Of a stretch of 64,000 bases of DNA, positions 45,974 through 56,233 are shown in pieces. The stretch is taken from contig OY987299.1 in the NCBI GenBank assembly GCA_963920635.1, positions 69,112,692-69,176,691 on the forward strand. Reading direction: 5' to 3'. The DNA comes from Pseudeuparius sepicola. Its lineage: Eukaryota > Arthropoda > Insecta > Coleoptera > Anthribidae. The translations under genes and the position numbers were made by a program. The first letter of the stretch is position 1, and every line of letters starts with the position of its first letter. The notes beneath the pieces are model-generated. The model had not been told where the DNA came from. It saw only the letters and a program-made list of their open reading frames with translations, and searched no databases.

Positions 45974-47445
45974 TCAAAAGGTTGTGATGCGGAGTAGGGG
46001 TAAATGCAAATTTAATTTTTGGTGGATTTCGATCATATATTTGGCCTTATTACATATTTCACATTTATTTATATATTCAGTTATATCATTTTTCATGTTT
46101 GGCCAATAGTATAACTTCTTTAAAGCCATTAATGTTTCGTTAATACCTCTATGACATGTTTTCTTTTCATGGTGATAAACTAAAAGTTCGTCTTGACGAT
46201 ATTTTTCAGTGATATCTGTTAGAAGTATATTAGAAAAATTTAGTTTAAAAGCGTGATTTTTAAAGGTTTGGGCTAATAAATTGCAAATTCTAGGTTTTAA
46301 ATCGATTTCACTCTTCTGAATGTAGATACTATAAAGTGATTTTGGGTTTATGTATTCTTTAAAAAATTTAATTAATTCATAAGCGTACTTTTTCAGTGTC
46401 AATTTCACAGTTAGCCTAATTTTATTAGAAAAAGGGTATGATTTAATAACATGGTGTCTTCCTGAATCTTTTAAAATGGATATAATTTGATTAGTATAAG
46501 TGTTTAGACAATTTTCAGTTATTGGAATGGTTAAAATTGGATCTTCTATTGCAGAATGAACAGTTTCAATTTCGTTTCTATTTTCAATAAGTTCTTCAAT
46601 CTCTCCGGTAGGTTTAATTAGAATATCGGATATTATATTTATTTTTGGTTTCGAACGATTTTCATTTACTTCACGATTTTCTTCGGGGAATTCGGCCTCT
46701 AAATATTCTTGTATTTCCTGATTAGTAATGGGATTATTCAAAAATTGAGGGTTGATATCTTGGTTTATATCACCGGGGTTTACTATTACTGATTGATTTT
46801 CGATAGCATTGATTTCATCACTATCTATATAACAAATAATTATTTTGATTGGTACAGATTTGAAAATAAATTTGATCATTTGTTTAATTGTATTCCAATC
46901 TAGTTTATCAAGTCCTGATGCAATTTTTGGCATGGCTAAATATCGTACGTTATTTTTTATTATATGGTCCCTTAAATTTTGTAAACAGATAAATACATCA
47001 TGGTATGTTGGTTTCTCGTAAAAGTACTTTTTAGTTATTAAATAGTAAATAAATCGTTTCTTGTCATTTAAAATTGCTATTTGACCTACTTGTTTATTTT
47101 GATTCTTCAGATAATTAATATTATTATACATTTTTTTAATTGTAGGGCTATACCTGCTCCTAACTTAAAGTCTTCTGAAACACGATGAGCTAAAGAGTAC
47201 TCAAGAGGTACTTCAAATAAATTCTTCCTAACTTCTATAACTTTATTATCATTATTATCATTAATACTTTCTTTAAATTCTATATACTCTTCATCATAAT
47301 TATTAACAACTTCAATACTAACTTCATTTTTAAAATCACTATTGCTATAAACTTCATATTTTTCGTAACTTTCATAAGGTACATTATTATCAATAACTTC
47401 TTCATTAATATTATTACAACTTAGAACTTCGTTATTTTCTTCTTC
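45974..47445 (-). pseudogene. pol: Pol segment: macro domain, linker and integrase zinc finger
   Basis: Open frame of about 490 codons with no natural start; the first Met, at 47,131, lies inside a domain. After an acidic stretch comes a complete macro domain (about 47,240-46,820), closest in pattern to OARD1/Poa1-type ADP-ribose hydrolases. It shows VIEVRKNLFEVP, SLAHRVSEDFKLGAGIALQL, RFIYYLITKKYFYEKPTY and LAMPKIASGLDKLDW, then a final beta-strand. The catalytic Asp of OARD1-like proteins has a counterpart in G-L-D. A linker with E-T-V-H-S-A-x-E-D and I-P-I-T-E-N-C-L-N-T-Y (typical of the errantiviral RNase H-integrase joint) follows. Then comes the HHCC zinc finger: H-H-E-K-K-T-C-H-R-G-I-N-E-T...Y-Y-W-P-N-M...C-E-I-C-N-K-A-K. 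The frame breaks near 45,990 just before the integrase core. Confidence 0.82.
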
Positions 47446-47487
47446 TTAACTCTATTTTTATGTTTCCTAACTTTATTTTTATTTATT

Positions 47488-48184
47488 TTAACTTTGTCGG
47501 TTATTTTCTATAAAAACTTCATTTATTTCACAAGTTTCATAAAATATATCGTCATTAACTTCTTTATCTGTATCGTAAACATTATCATTATCATTATTAA
47601 AATCTTGGGAATCTAAATATAGCGAATTAATCATCTCCGAAGCATCGTGGTTATTTAAAACTGTATCTCTTGTTTCTGGAGAATAAAGACTAGTTATGTT
47701 GCATTGGGGAACAATAGCATTATTGTTAAACTTGTTTACTGGGATCTTGGCTGAAAGTGCTTCGTGTGCATTTACTGAAATTGTATATTGTTTGTCATCT
47801 GGTCGCCTATAATAGAAAGGAATTTCCGTAGTTTTATTTATTAATAGATCATTTTCTAGATCAATATGAAATTTTAAATTTTTTAAGTCGCGTAAGCCTA
47901 TAATACCGTCAAAATAAGGGTGAAAATCAAATAAAATTACTGGAATAACCATATCAGTATTTAATTCTTCTGGAGCTGGGATATTGGCTCTAAATTTAAT
48001 TTCCGTTTCGCCTAAACTTGTTTTGACCTGTGTCGGGCAATTATAAATACAATTTGAAAAATGTTTTTCTACTATTGAAGGTCTTAAGATTGAATGAAAG
48101 TAATAAGTAATTTCATGTTAGGATTTTTAATTTGAATGTAAGCTAAAGTATTATGCTGTTCTACGTAAATTTCTACTATTTCTT
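47488..48184 (-). pseudogene. pol: Errantivirus protease region without catalytic triad
   Basis: The frame opens with E-I-V-E-I-Y-V-E-Q-H-N-T-L-A-Y-I. It then shifts near 48,086-48,114, at the spot where an aspartic protease should show L-L-I-D-T-G. Instead L-L-I-T-F-I-Q-S and a stop appear, so the D-T/S-G triad is lost. Downstream the frame is clean: V-I-P-V-I-L-F-D-F-H-P-Y-F-D-G-I-I-G-L (the protease flap/C-terminal signature), then the linker Y-T-I-S-V-N-A-H-E-A-L and I-V-P-Q-C-N-I. It ends in an acidic N/D/E tail at 47,488. Reverse transcriptase, which normally follows this linker, is missing. Confidence 0.75.
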
Positions 48185-49559
48185 TTATTTCTTCCGTTTG
48201 GGAAAACGACTGATTAAGGGAAAATTTCTAAAATTGTCTTCTTTATTATTTTCGGAATTTTGTACTTGGTTTGTACGTGAATTTTGAGTTTCGTTATTTT
48301 GATTTTGTTGCTGTTGGGCAACATTTTCATTTTCTATTTGATACAACTCTTCGACTATAGCGTTATTTTGCGGTTGAAAACTATTTCTTGAAAAATTATT
48401 TTGTCTTGAAAAAAAGCTTCTGTGCACATTAGAAGGTACACGAGAATTTGTGGACATAGCCTCCTGATTTCTATAATTTGGATTATTATTATTATTAAAA
48501 TAATTTCGACTAATTTGGGAAGCTACCTGCGTCGGTTCATATTGTCTCTGGGGAATTTGACCAGTGGGTCGAAAAACATTACGCGGTGGTCCGAAAACTT
48601 GTCGGTTAGTGGGATAGTGTCTTTGTATTTGTCTAGGCTGTACATTAATTGGTTGGCTAGGAAATTGTTGTTGAAATTGGGGTTGTTGTTGGAAATTTGG
48701 ATTCCTAACTTGGTTAGTGTTGTTATTAAATCTGGGGAAATTGTTAGTTCTCTGAAAATTAGATCTTTGGAAATTATTTTGGTAATTTGGTCTTGTAAAA
48801 TAATTATTATGACCAGAATTATTTTGTCTTGGAGAATTCTGTGGTGTATTTTTAAATAAATTCTGTGTATAATTAAAATTTTCCTCCTGTATGACAAGAG
48901 TCATTGCGTCTTCTAGAGTATTAGGTTCTTTTAACCGAATTATGGTCTGTAAAGGACCAGATAAACCTCTAACAAAGGTTTTTAAACATAGTTGATTGTA
49001 TTGGCGTGAATAAATTTCTTTTGTTACTTGATTCATATAAATATCCGTGTTAATTTTTTGTATTAAACTACTACGCATTAGGTACTCGTAGTCTTTTTGC
49101 AAAATCAAGAGGTTGCTCATTTTTGAAAGGTCTAGCAACAAATAGGTCTTGTTCTAAACATTCTACACTCCTTCGATCGCCAAAGCATTGAATAAGAGCT
49201 TCTTTAATTTTTTGCCACGTATCTAACTCATTTCTACAACCTACTAATATTTCTGCTCTGCCAACTAGTTTAGTTTGGACAGCTTTGATAATATAATTTT
49301 TTAACAATGCATCATTAAATCGCTCGTATGTTTCGAACAAATAATCGCATGAACTAATAAATTTTGGCAAGGAAGTTTCATTGCCATCAAAAGGACAAAT
49401 CGTATCGATGTACATTTTTAACATTGTAAGATTTGGTTCATTATTGTCATTATTTCCTTCATTATTAGGTGCCATTTTATTTTCTGTAGTTATACTCAAA
49501 GTTTTAGAGAATAACTTAGCAAGATCACTTATAGATTCAACGTCACTCATAAAATACAA
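48185..49559 (-). pseudogene. gag: Errantivirus gag, frameshifted
   Basis: The N-terminal piece (49,559-49,071; a likely start is the ATG giving MSDVES) has a capsid-like region with LPKFISSCDYLFETYE and R-A-E-I-L-V-G, typical of errantiviral Gag. The frame shifts near 49,075-49,115, after the Q-P-L-D-F-A-K-R-L motif. The second piece continues with CLKTFVRGLSGPLQTIIRLK, L-E-D-A-M, a long N/Q/R-rich tail (F-Q-R-N-N-x-x-R type) and a basic C-terminus F-P-K-R-K-K ending at 48,185. There is no CCHC zinc knuckle, as usual for this group. The pol frame follows directly. Confidence 0.8.
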
Positions 49560-49852
49560 AAATCTCTAAAGAATTTTCAAAAATATTCAATAAATTCAAA
49601 TTAAATAGATAAACTTAAAGGATAAGGATCCGCAGGAACTTGGCTCTTACCAAAAATCTTTGATCGCCGGCCAACTCCTTCGGATCGACTAGGTGAGCAA
49701 TGTCTTCTTTGTAGCTGCTGCGGTGTTGACTGCCAGGGGTTGAGGTTCTGCGTCTTCAGGATTGAAATCCTTCGGCTCCTCGCGACACGGTAGAAACGTT
49801 GCCAATTATGGAAATCGATCTAAGAACGTTCGCGGGAACTGGACACAAAAAA

Positions 49853-49869
49853 TCCGCACGACTGCGCCA
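49853..49869 (-). promoter_or_regulatory. Primer binding site (tRNA-Ser type)
   Basis: Immediately after the 5' LTR the minus strand reads tggcgcagtcgtgcgg. T-G-G-C-G-C-A-G-T-C-G is the tRNA-Ser-complementary primer site used by the 17.6/297-type branch of errantiviruses. The leading T overlaps the LTR end. Confidence 0.8.
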
Positions 49870-50087
49870 GTTAAATTAACTATTTTGGAAAATGAGTTTT
49901 TAAAACAATTTATTTGGAAGCAACAGGGCAGCGATTACTGCTACAATTCAGACAAGACTGATTAACAATAGATCAGAGCTTAAATATATACTTTATATAA
50001 ATGCAACCTAAGCATACACGTGCCGCGCACTCTGCGTCCAGTCATCACTTTTACACAAAAGAGTCCATTGTTCGTAGGCACGTAACT
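49869..50087 (-). repeat. 5' LTR (219 bp)
   Basis: On the minus strand it runs from agttacgtgcctacg to aaaatagttaatttaact. It contains a TATA-like atttatataaag (plus strand 49,991-50,002) and an AATAAA signal (plus 49,909-49,914). It differs from the 3' LTR by a 20-bp segment (around 50,041-50,060) missing there, plus a few substitutions. Confidence 0.9.
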
Positions 50088-50091
50088 GCTT

Positions 50092-51000
50092 GTTACAAAA
50101 AATCACGCTTTTTAAATGCCTATGTAAACACCCTAGTTTTCATAATTTCCAAGTAGAAAAATATATTTACTACCAAATTATTTATTAATTGGGATTTATT
50201 ATCGAATTGTACGTTCATTTACTCAATAAAAAAATCTGGAATTTATTAAGACATAAAATGATTTCAGTATACAGTAAAAGTTGTTTGTAATGCTAAAATA
50301 GCTTAAATACTATCTATCAATCAACTAATCCAAATGTTGTAAAAGGCCCATATCTCTCACATTTTGAGGCAAAACACGATGAGCGATATTCCAAAGTTAT
50401 CTGAATATTAGTTTTGTTCATATTTAGATTAGACAATTTCGATATTAGAAACAACTTCTATTAATAACATGTTCTAGTAGTTCTTAAAATAAGACACCTT
50501 TATGCCTAAGGTAACTTTGGTTTTCTCAATTTTTTAAACACCTTATATAAATTTGTCACATTCTAATACTATTTTCAGGCTCAGAACAAGTAAAATTTTT
50601 TATCAAGAGTGACATTTGCGATAAAATGAAAACTAAAAAAGTTTTTCCTTTTGGAACCTCTTCCCGTGGACCTAAAGAACTAGATACACCCGATACAACA
50701 TAAAAGACACTCATATTATGTTATTCTAGGCGATACATTCATTGAAAACACTGTTGCCACATGTAGGGTCTGAGAGAGCTGTAGAACGTATCCGGGTCTG
50801 ACTTTGTTACATGCATTTATACGGCATTCTCCGCTGCGCCCTCTGCAGAACGCAGCAATGAACTAAATCCGTATATAATGACATATACAACCGCCTTTAC
50901 AGACCCGGCTGAAAATTCACCCCCTGCACCCCCACTACCCCCTTCACCTAAATATAGGTGAAAACATTCTCAGACCCGCAGCCGGGTCTGAGATCGTCGA
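50092..51000. other. Intergenic, with gggtctga inverted repeats
   Basis: No gene. Around 50,770-50,994 the words gggtctga and tcagaccc recur. ttcacctaaatataggtgaa (about 50,943-50,962) and ctcagacccg-cagc-cgggtctgag (50,971-50,994) are perfect short palindromes. Confidence 0.5.
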
Positions 51001-51061
51001 AAATGGCTTGACATTGTAGGTAGAATATGGCGAAATGGGTCTGTATATGCGGTCAAACAAA

Positions 51062-51063
<2 letters not shown>
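51001..51063. repeat. Short copy of the palindrome-arm repeat
   Basis: aaatggcttgacattgtagg and gcggtcaaacaaat match the arm repeat at 31,677-31,742 (mirrored 20,702-20,766) and a diverged copy at 32,311-32,370. It is followed at once by a (TA)n tract. Confidence 0.65.
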
Positions 51064-51097
<34 letters not shown>

Positions 51098-51099
<2 letters not shown>

Positions 51100-51238
51100 C
51101 TATTCCAGAAAATAAAATCAGAAATGGATATACTCTACTCTTTCTGGTAGACGCAAAAATGATGGTGTGATAAAATGATGCAGAAATGACGATGAGACGT
51201 ATATATATATATATATCTCATCGTCATTTCTATACAAA

Positions 51239-51274
<36 letters not shown>

Positions 51275-51415
51275 TTTGTATAGAAATGACGATGAGATAT
51301 ATATATATATATACGTCTCATCGTCATTTCTGCATCATTTTATCACACCATCATTTTTGCGTCTACCAGAAAGAGTAGAGTATATCCATTTCTGATTTTA
51401 TTTTCTGGAATAGAT
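51098..51415. repeat. 318-bp perfect palindrome built from smaller palindromes
   Basis: The segment reads the same on both strands about 51,256/51,257 (aatctattcc at 51,098 mirrors ggaatagatt at 51,415). Each arm contains its own stem-loop (agaaatgacgatgaga ... tctcatcgtcatttct, 51,182-51,231 and mirror), and (TA)n tracts form each centre. Confidence 0.9.
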
Positions 51416-51745
51416 TGGGTCCATGAACATCTGTACCGCAACAGATTTTAATATACATTAACATTTAAACTTTTTGTTTTCCTGTACATTTGATCGACAA
51501 TTTTGCATCTGCCATATGATGTCGATAATTGTGCGTCCATCTGTATATACAAGTATTTCTGCGTCCCTATATGTATATTATTTATACCGGCAGCCGTTTT
51601 CTGCATCCACCATGTTGCCAAATTTCGACTGTTCTATTTTCATAATTTATTAGATGGGCAAATATAAAAATAAGGTTTGCTCGCTCGCGGCGGACGCACA
51701 GTTGCAAGGAGAAACTATAGGAAACTAACAAGCACAATAGCACAA
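51416..51745. other. Non-coding
   Basis: Words such as tctgcgtcc and gacgcaca recall the 56-kb palindrome cluster, but no feature is firm. Confidence 0.4.
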
Positions 51746-51747
51746 TA

Positions 51748-51973
51748 CAGTGTATCCACGTTACGAAATTCCCACTGTTGTATTTTTTTTATTTGTGAAC
51801 CGATATTCAAAACCTTTTTTTTGTTAGATATAGGTCTTCCTAGCCTTTTTTTTGGGAACAAATATCAGATTTTTGGAAATGAATGGGCTAAAACCTTTTT
51901 TATTATTAGTTTTTGTCCTCCTCAAAAATATTCTAAATGAAAGGGTGAGGAACTCCTTAACGTGGACACACTG
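51748..51973. mobile_element. 226-bp TA-flanked MITE (CAGTGT ends)
   Basis: cagtgtatccacgttacga and, outward from the right, cagtgtgtccacgttaagga are inverted and flanked by TA. No coding capacity. A related end (acagtgtgtccacgg) occurs inside the hAT element near 22,962. Confidence 0.8.
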
Positions 51974-52033
51974 TATATGGCGCAAGTGTACTTTTTTATT
52001 TCTTACCAGCAATACACAGATAGTATACCTATA

Positions 52034-52895
52034 CAGGGTAAGTCATAAATAGTACGACATAGACCAGCTGCATATATTTTGGGCCAAATTATTATCCGAT
52101 TGAGGCTAATATGCCTTACAGAAATGTTGTTTGTTTAAAGGAATTTGGAAAAATGTACCCCCAAAACACCTGTTGACTCCAACATTTGAAAAATAAAATT
52201 TGTACCGTCCACTTTCAAATGTTACAAATCAACTGTACCATTTAAAGTGAGAAAAAAGTCACGATTAACAATGTACCAAAAATGTATCGTTTTCAAAATG
52301 AAATGGATTCAAACTCGGCAAAATTTGGACACTCTATTTCACGAAAAAGAATGGTGTTTTGACCAATGCCTTTCTTTATTCACTTTGAATGTACAGTAAA
52401 GTTGATCTGTAAGATTTGAAAGCGGTAGCTGAAAATTGTTTGTTTTGAATGTTGGAGTTAACAGGTGTTTTGGGGCACATTTTGCCAATTTCAACGCAAA
52501 CAGTTGATTTTATCGTTATGAAACAAGAGTACCTTTTTGTTGCAGAATGAAAAGATGCACTAAATGATGAACCCGCGACACCAAAAAGATAACTTAGTTA
52601 GGAGCAAAAGCGCGGTTTTAAAACAGAGCAAGTGGCGCCCACTATGAGATACGTAGAAACTGACATTTCAGCTTATTCTCCATCCACAAAAACATATAAG
52701 TGCTAAATTTCAGTTCAGCAGCTGACTATTTTGGGAGATGTAGCCAAAATGCAATTTCAAAAAACAAATTTCAACGCCCTGTATCTCTTAAACAAACGAC
52801 ATTTCTATAAGGCATATTGGCCTCAATCGTAATATTTTGGTCCAAAATATATGCAGTTGCTCCATGTGCCATTATTTATGACATGACTCATCCCG
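52034..52895. mobile_element. 862-bp TA-flanked MITE, ~130-bp TIRs
   Basis: cagggtaagtcataaatag and (outward) cgggatgagtcatgtcataaat bound the unit, with TA at each side. TIR similarity includes gcatatattttgg and aggcatattggcctcaatcg. The interior has a further inverted pair (gttggagtcaacaggtgtttt type, about 52,155 and 52,450). No ORF. Confidence 0.8.
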
Positions 52896-53334
52896 TATAC
52901 CTACTTATTTCATTCTTGCCACATTTATTAGATACATGAACAAGACACATTTGTAAAAGCGGTGTGTACTGCGTTCAGAAGTGCAGAAAGTGGATTTTAG
53001 TACCTACTGGAAATGTATTGAAATCTCGAATAAATCGTAAAAGTAAAAATTAGGTAGGTAGGTACTAGCTAACTAGGTACATAGTTACATACATACAGGT
53101 AACTTGTTTGATCTTCAGGAAGATTTTATTATAACGGTCAGTTTTAAAGTGGCATGTAAGTTTATAAAATAATGAATTAACTACATTTTCACGAGATTTT
53201 TGGTCTCGTGACCTCAAAATCTGATTGTAAATCTCGTGGAGTTACAGCACTCGCCGCTGCGCGGCTCGTGTGCAACTTTTCCACTCTCCTTATACAACTT
53301 TACAACTCTCGTTATGTAATATATTATTTGACTG

Positions 53335-55025
53335 TTTCTCACCATTCTGGACTGCTTGTATTGCAATAACAGACCTATTAAAATTATACAGGGTTATTGC
53401 TTATGGCAATTCGATACATTCCTTTGAAGATCTGATAGGGGAAGGGGTAAGAAGTAAATTTAACCCTATATGCATTATGCAAAACCCAATTTAATTAAAT
53501 ATGTTTGACTTTTTATTTAAAATTTTCCTACGATCTAAATGTTTCCGGACTTTTTCCATTTCAAACATAAAACCATCACAGTGTTTGGTAAGTAATCCAG
53601 TTAAAAAGTTTTAAAAAAGTTCCGTAGATTTTTTTGTCTACTAAGAAAAATTTAAATATCTCAAAAACTATTGAGTTTTGCATAATGCATATTAGGATTA
53701 AATTTACTCCTTACCTCCTCCCCTATCACATCTCCAAAGGGATGTATCGAATTACCAATAACCCTGTATAATTGTTGAAATAAGTAACGTTACTGTATAT
53801 GAAAAGCTAACAGGTTCTACAGTTTTTAAATTTATAGGTATATTATGATAGATAAGCAAGCAAGGTACAATGATAGAGAAACACGGTACATAATTCTTTA
53901 CTCAGTTAAGAAGAAAAATGTGATGTTTTTATTGGGGATGCAGTCAACAGGCAACATAAGAAAACTCTTTTACTTTTTTTATAATAGTCAAGCTTTCGGA
54001 ATAATTTATTACATCTTCAGGACAACTACAAATGGTAGGTATAAAGGAATATTATAAAAACTAAAAGACTAGTTACTAAATTGAGGTTGTATAAATTCGC
54101 AAAATGTGAAACAGTGAAGCCTTTAAAATAATGTATAAAACTACTGTACAGGGTGTTCCGCATAAGAACCGACACAGAGCAGGGGCATACAGGGGAGCCC
54201 AAAATAAGGTGATTTAACATTTAAGGCAACTTACCTCTATACTAAGTTGTACACTTGAGAAGTTATAGGCCTTGAAAGTGGGCTTTGTAATTTCTAAAAA
54301 ACAATATATCAGTTATTTTTGAACTTCGAAAAACAAAATTTGGCACACACTGTTGCAAGGGCATTAATCGACAGACAACATAGTTCAATTGTACCATTTA
54401 AAGGGTTGATACAGGTTGATGCACCTTAAAAATGTGACAGAACTTTTTTGTCCATTGGCGGACTGACAAAATTGGTAGGTACTTTGTGTTATGAATAATT
54501 TAATTCTAGTACTTTTTTTACTCTTGTTATTTTTCGAAAGACTTTATCACTTACGCCAAAAACGTGAATAACTGAAAACACGTGTTGCATATTATGTGAT
54601 ATTTAAAATCTTTGAAAATTCAAAAGTTGCCTATGAAATTAAACGTCAAACTTGAAAAGAAATTGAATGGAAAAAGAATTCAAATAAATGGATTGGAAGA
54701 GGAAATAATTGCCCAAAGAAAGAAGTCACATTTATTTGGATTCTTTTTACATTAAATGGTTTTTGCGAATTTATACAACCTAAATTTAGTAAGTAGTCTT
54801 TTAATTTATATAATACTCCTTTGTTTAAATATTACCATTTGTAGTAGCCCTGATTCCCTGATAAATTACTCCGAAAGCTTGACTACATAAAAAAAGAGTT
54901 TTCTTATATTACCTCTTGACTGCATGCATCCCCACTAAAAACATAACATTTTTCGTATTAAGTGAGTGAGTCCAGACTCATATACCTTGCTTCTCTATCA
55001 AAGCAGTCCGGAATGGTGAGAAACA
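53335..55025. mobile_element. Fold-back element with long imperfect arms
   Basis: tctcaccattctggactgctt (53,338) mirrors aagcagtccggaatggtgaga (about 55,020). 53,830-54,110 mirrors 54,757-54,990 (for example gtcaagctttcggaataatt against gtaaattactccgaaagcttgac-type). The left arm is interrupted by the MITE at 53,389-53,766, and the loop holds a cagggtgttccgc end at 54,149. No transposase was identified. Confidence 0.65.
53389..53766. mobile_element. 378-bp TA-flanked MITE, ~110-bp TIRs
   Basis: cagggttattgcttatggca and (outward) cagggttattggtaattcg bound it, with TA duplications. Arms share gatacat-cctttggaga and ggggaggaggtaaggagtaa-like blocks. Confidence 0.8.
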
Positions 55026-55940
55026 TTCACAAACAATCGCCCAACAAAATTGTTCGAAGGAAAAATGCATTTAGCATGTAAAAAACAGTTTCTGGCCGTC
55101 AGAAACTTTTTCGACTTCGAATGTCGGGCGAAAACAGCGGCCGGGCCGGACGTAAACACGGCATAAATCTTTCAAAATTTCGGTTTTTCTGCGGGTTTGG
55201 CGCAGTAATATTTCCTACATCCCCCTTTAACCAAACAAAACCGGATAGAACGCGGTTTACCCGGCTAAAGACAGAAATACCTATAATGTCGGTTATATTT
55301 CTTACTTTACCCACGTTTCTTGGGTATTTCGCAGTTTACTCGGGTAAAACTAAGTTTACCCGTAACATATATATTTTATATCTCCAGTGGTCTGAGGCAA
55401 ATTGTTGTTATCTACAACTATTCAACTGTTTCTTTTTATTCAAATATCCAAAAATAACTTTTAGGGTAATTTTCATATTTCACCCCCGTACAGAACTACT
55501 TTTGACGCCTTGTGGTATTTTATAGCATTAATGGTGGGGTGGGGAATCATCTAAAATTAATTTTAACTTTTAATATGAAAGTACAAACGAAAATCACAAT
55601 TTGAAGATTCATGGACTCTACTAGAAGAACATAAATCGATGCATCAGTTTTGTCCCCGTGGACGCACAAACAACAAACCCGGGAGGCGAATATATCATAA
55701 TAATAAAACTATACGTGAAAAAACCATGCGCGACGTTGCCAACTTTCTTGGATGCAGAAAACGCGAAGACATGTAATAAATATACACGAACGCGTATATT
55801 ACCGGTGGCTTCAGCAGCGCCCTCGTGGCGGATTCTACGAACTAAAATATACACGTTTTTTCATCTCAACGACAATTCGACGTCCACCTGAAAATACGTA
55901 TATAGACACTTCTCACAGTTCTGAGCACTTTGGCGACTTT
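55026..55940. other. Non-coding
   Basis: No gene recognised. Open frames of up to 134 codons overlap on both strands without recognisable motifs. Confidence 0.4.
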
Positions 55941-56035
55941 TCCATTTCTGCGTCCGTATACGGACGTCGAATTACACAGGACGCAGAATTACATGCGCAA
56001 ACCATAATGTATGGACGCAGAAATGACGTACAGAC

Positions 56036-56071
<36 letters not shown>

Positions 56072-56233
56072 GTCTTAAATTTAAATCGCAATGTACAGAC
56101 GCCACATGCCTTCACGATGAATGTATATATATGTATTCATCGTGAAGGCATGTGGCGTCTGTACATTGCGATTTTGCCGTCATTGTGGCATCCGGGTGCA
56201 TATGACGTCCATATACCGGACGTCATATGCACC
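55941..56233. repeat. Cluster of four palindromes with gacg/cgtc borders
   Basis: cgtccgtatacggacg (55,951-55,966); gacg(ta)n cgtc (56,033-56,074); a 92-bp palindrome 56,083-56,174 with 40-bp stems broken only by a 2-nt mismatch near its centre; and ggtgcatatgacgtcc/ggacgtcatatgcacc (56,195-56,210/56,218-56,233). tttctgcgtcc and ggacgcagaaa flank the first two. Confidence 0.88.

Larger units (their letters stand above)
36809..50087 (-). mobile_element. Errantivirus (gypsy-class endogenous retrovirus) provirus with nested insertions
   Basis: The LTRs begin AGTTAC and end TTAACT on the minus strand, as in errantiviruses. The four-base duplication gctt (36,805-36,808 and 50,088-50,091) flanks the whole unit. 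Order on the minus strand: 5' LTR, tRNA-Ser-type primer site, gag, protease region, macro domain, integrase, env, polypurine tract, 3' LTR. Removing two later insertions (36,929-42,205 and 42,841-44,160) leaves about 6.7 kb, shorter than the usual 7.5-8 kb because reverse transcriptase/RNase H is absent. All reading frames are broken. Confidence 0.92.

Noticed and set aside
48422..48859. 145-codon plus-strand frame inside gag
   Set aside because: Antisense shadow of the N/Q-rich gag tail.
55121..55525. 134-codon plus-strand frame
   Set aside because: No recognisable domain, overlapping opposite frame, and composition like the surrounding non-coding DNA.
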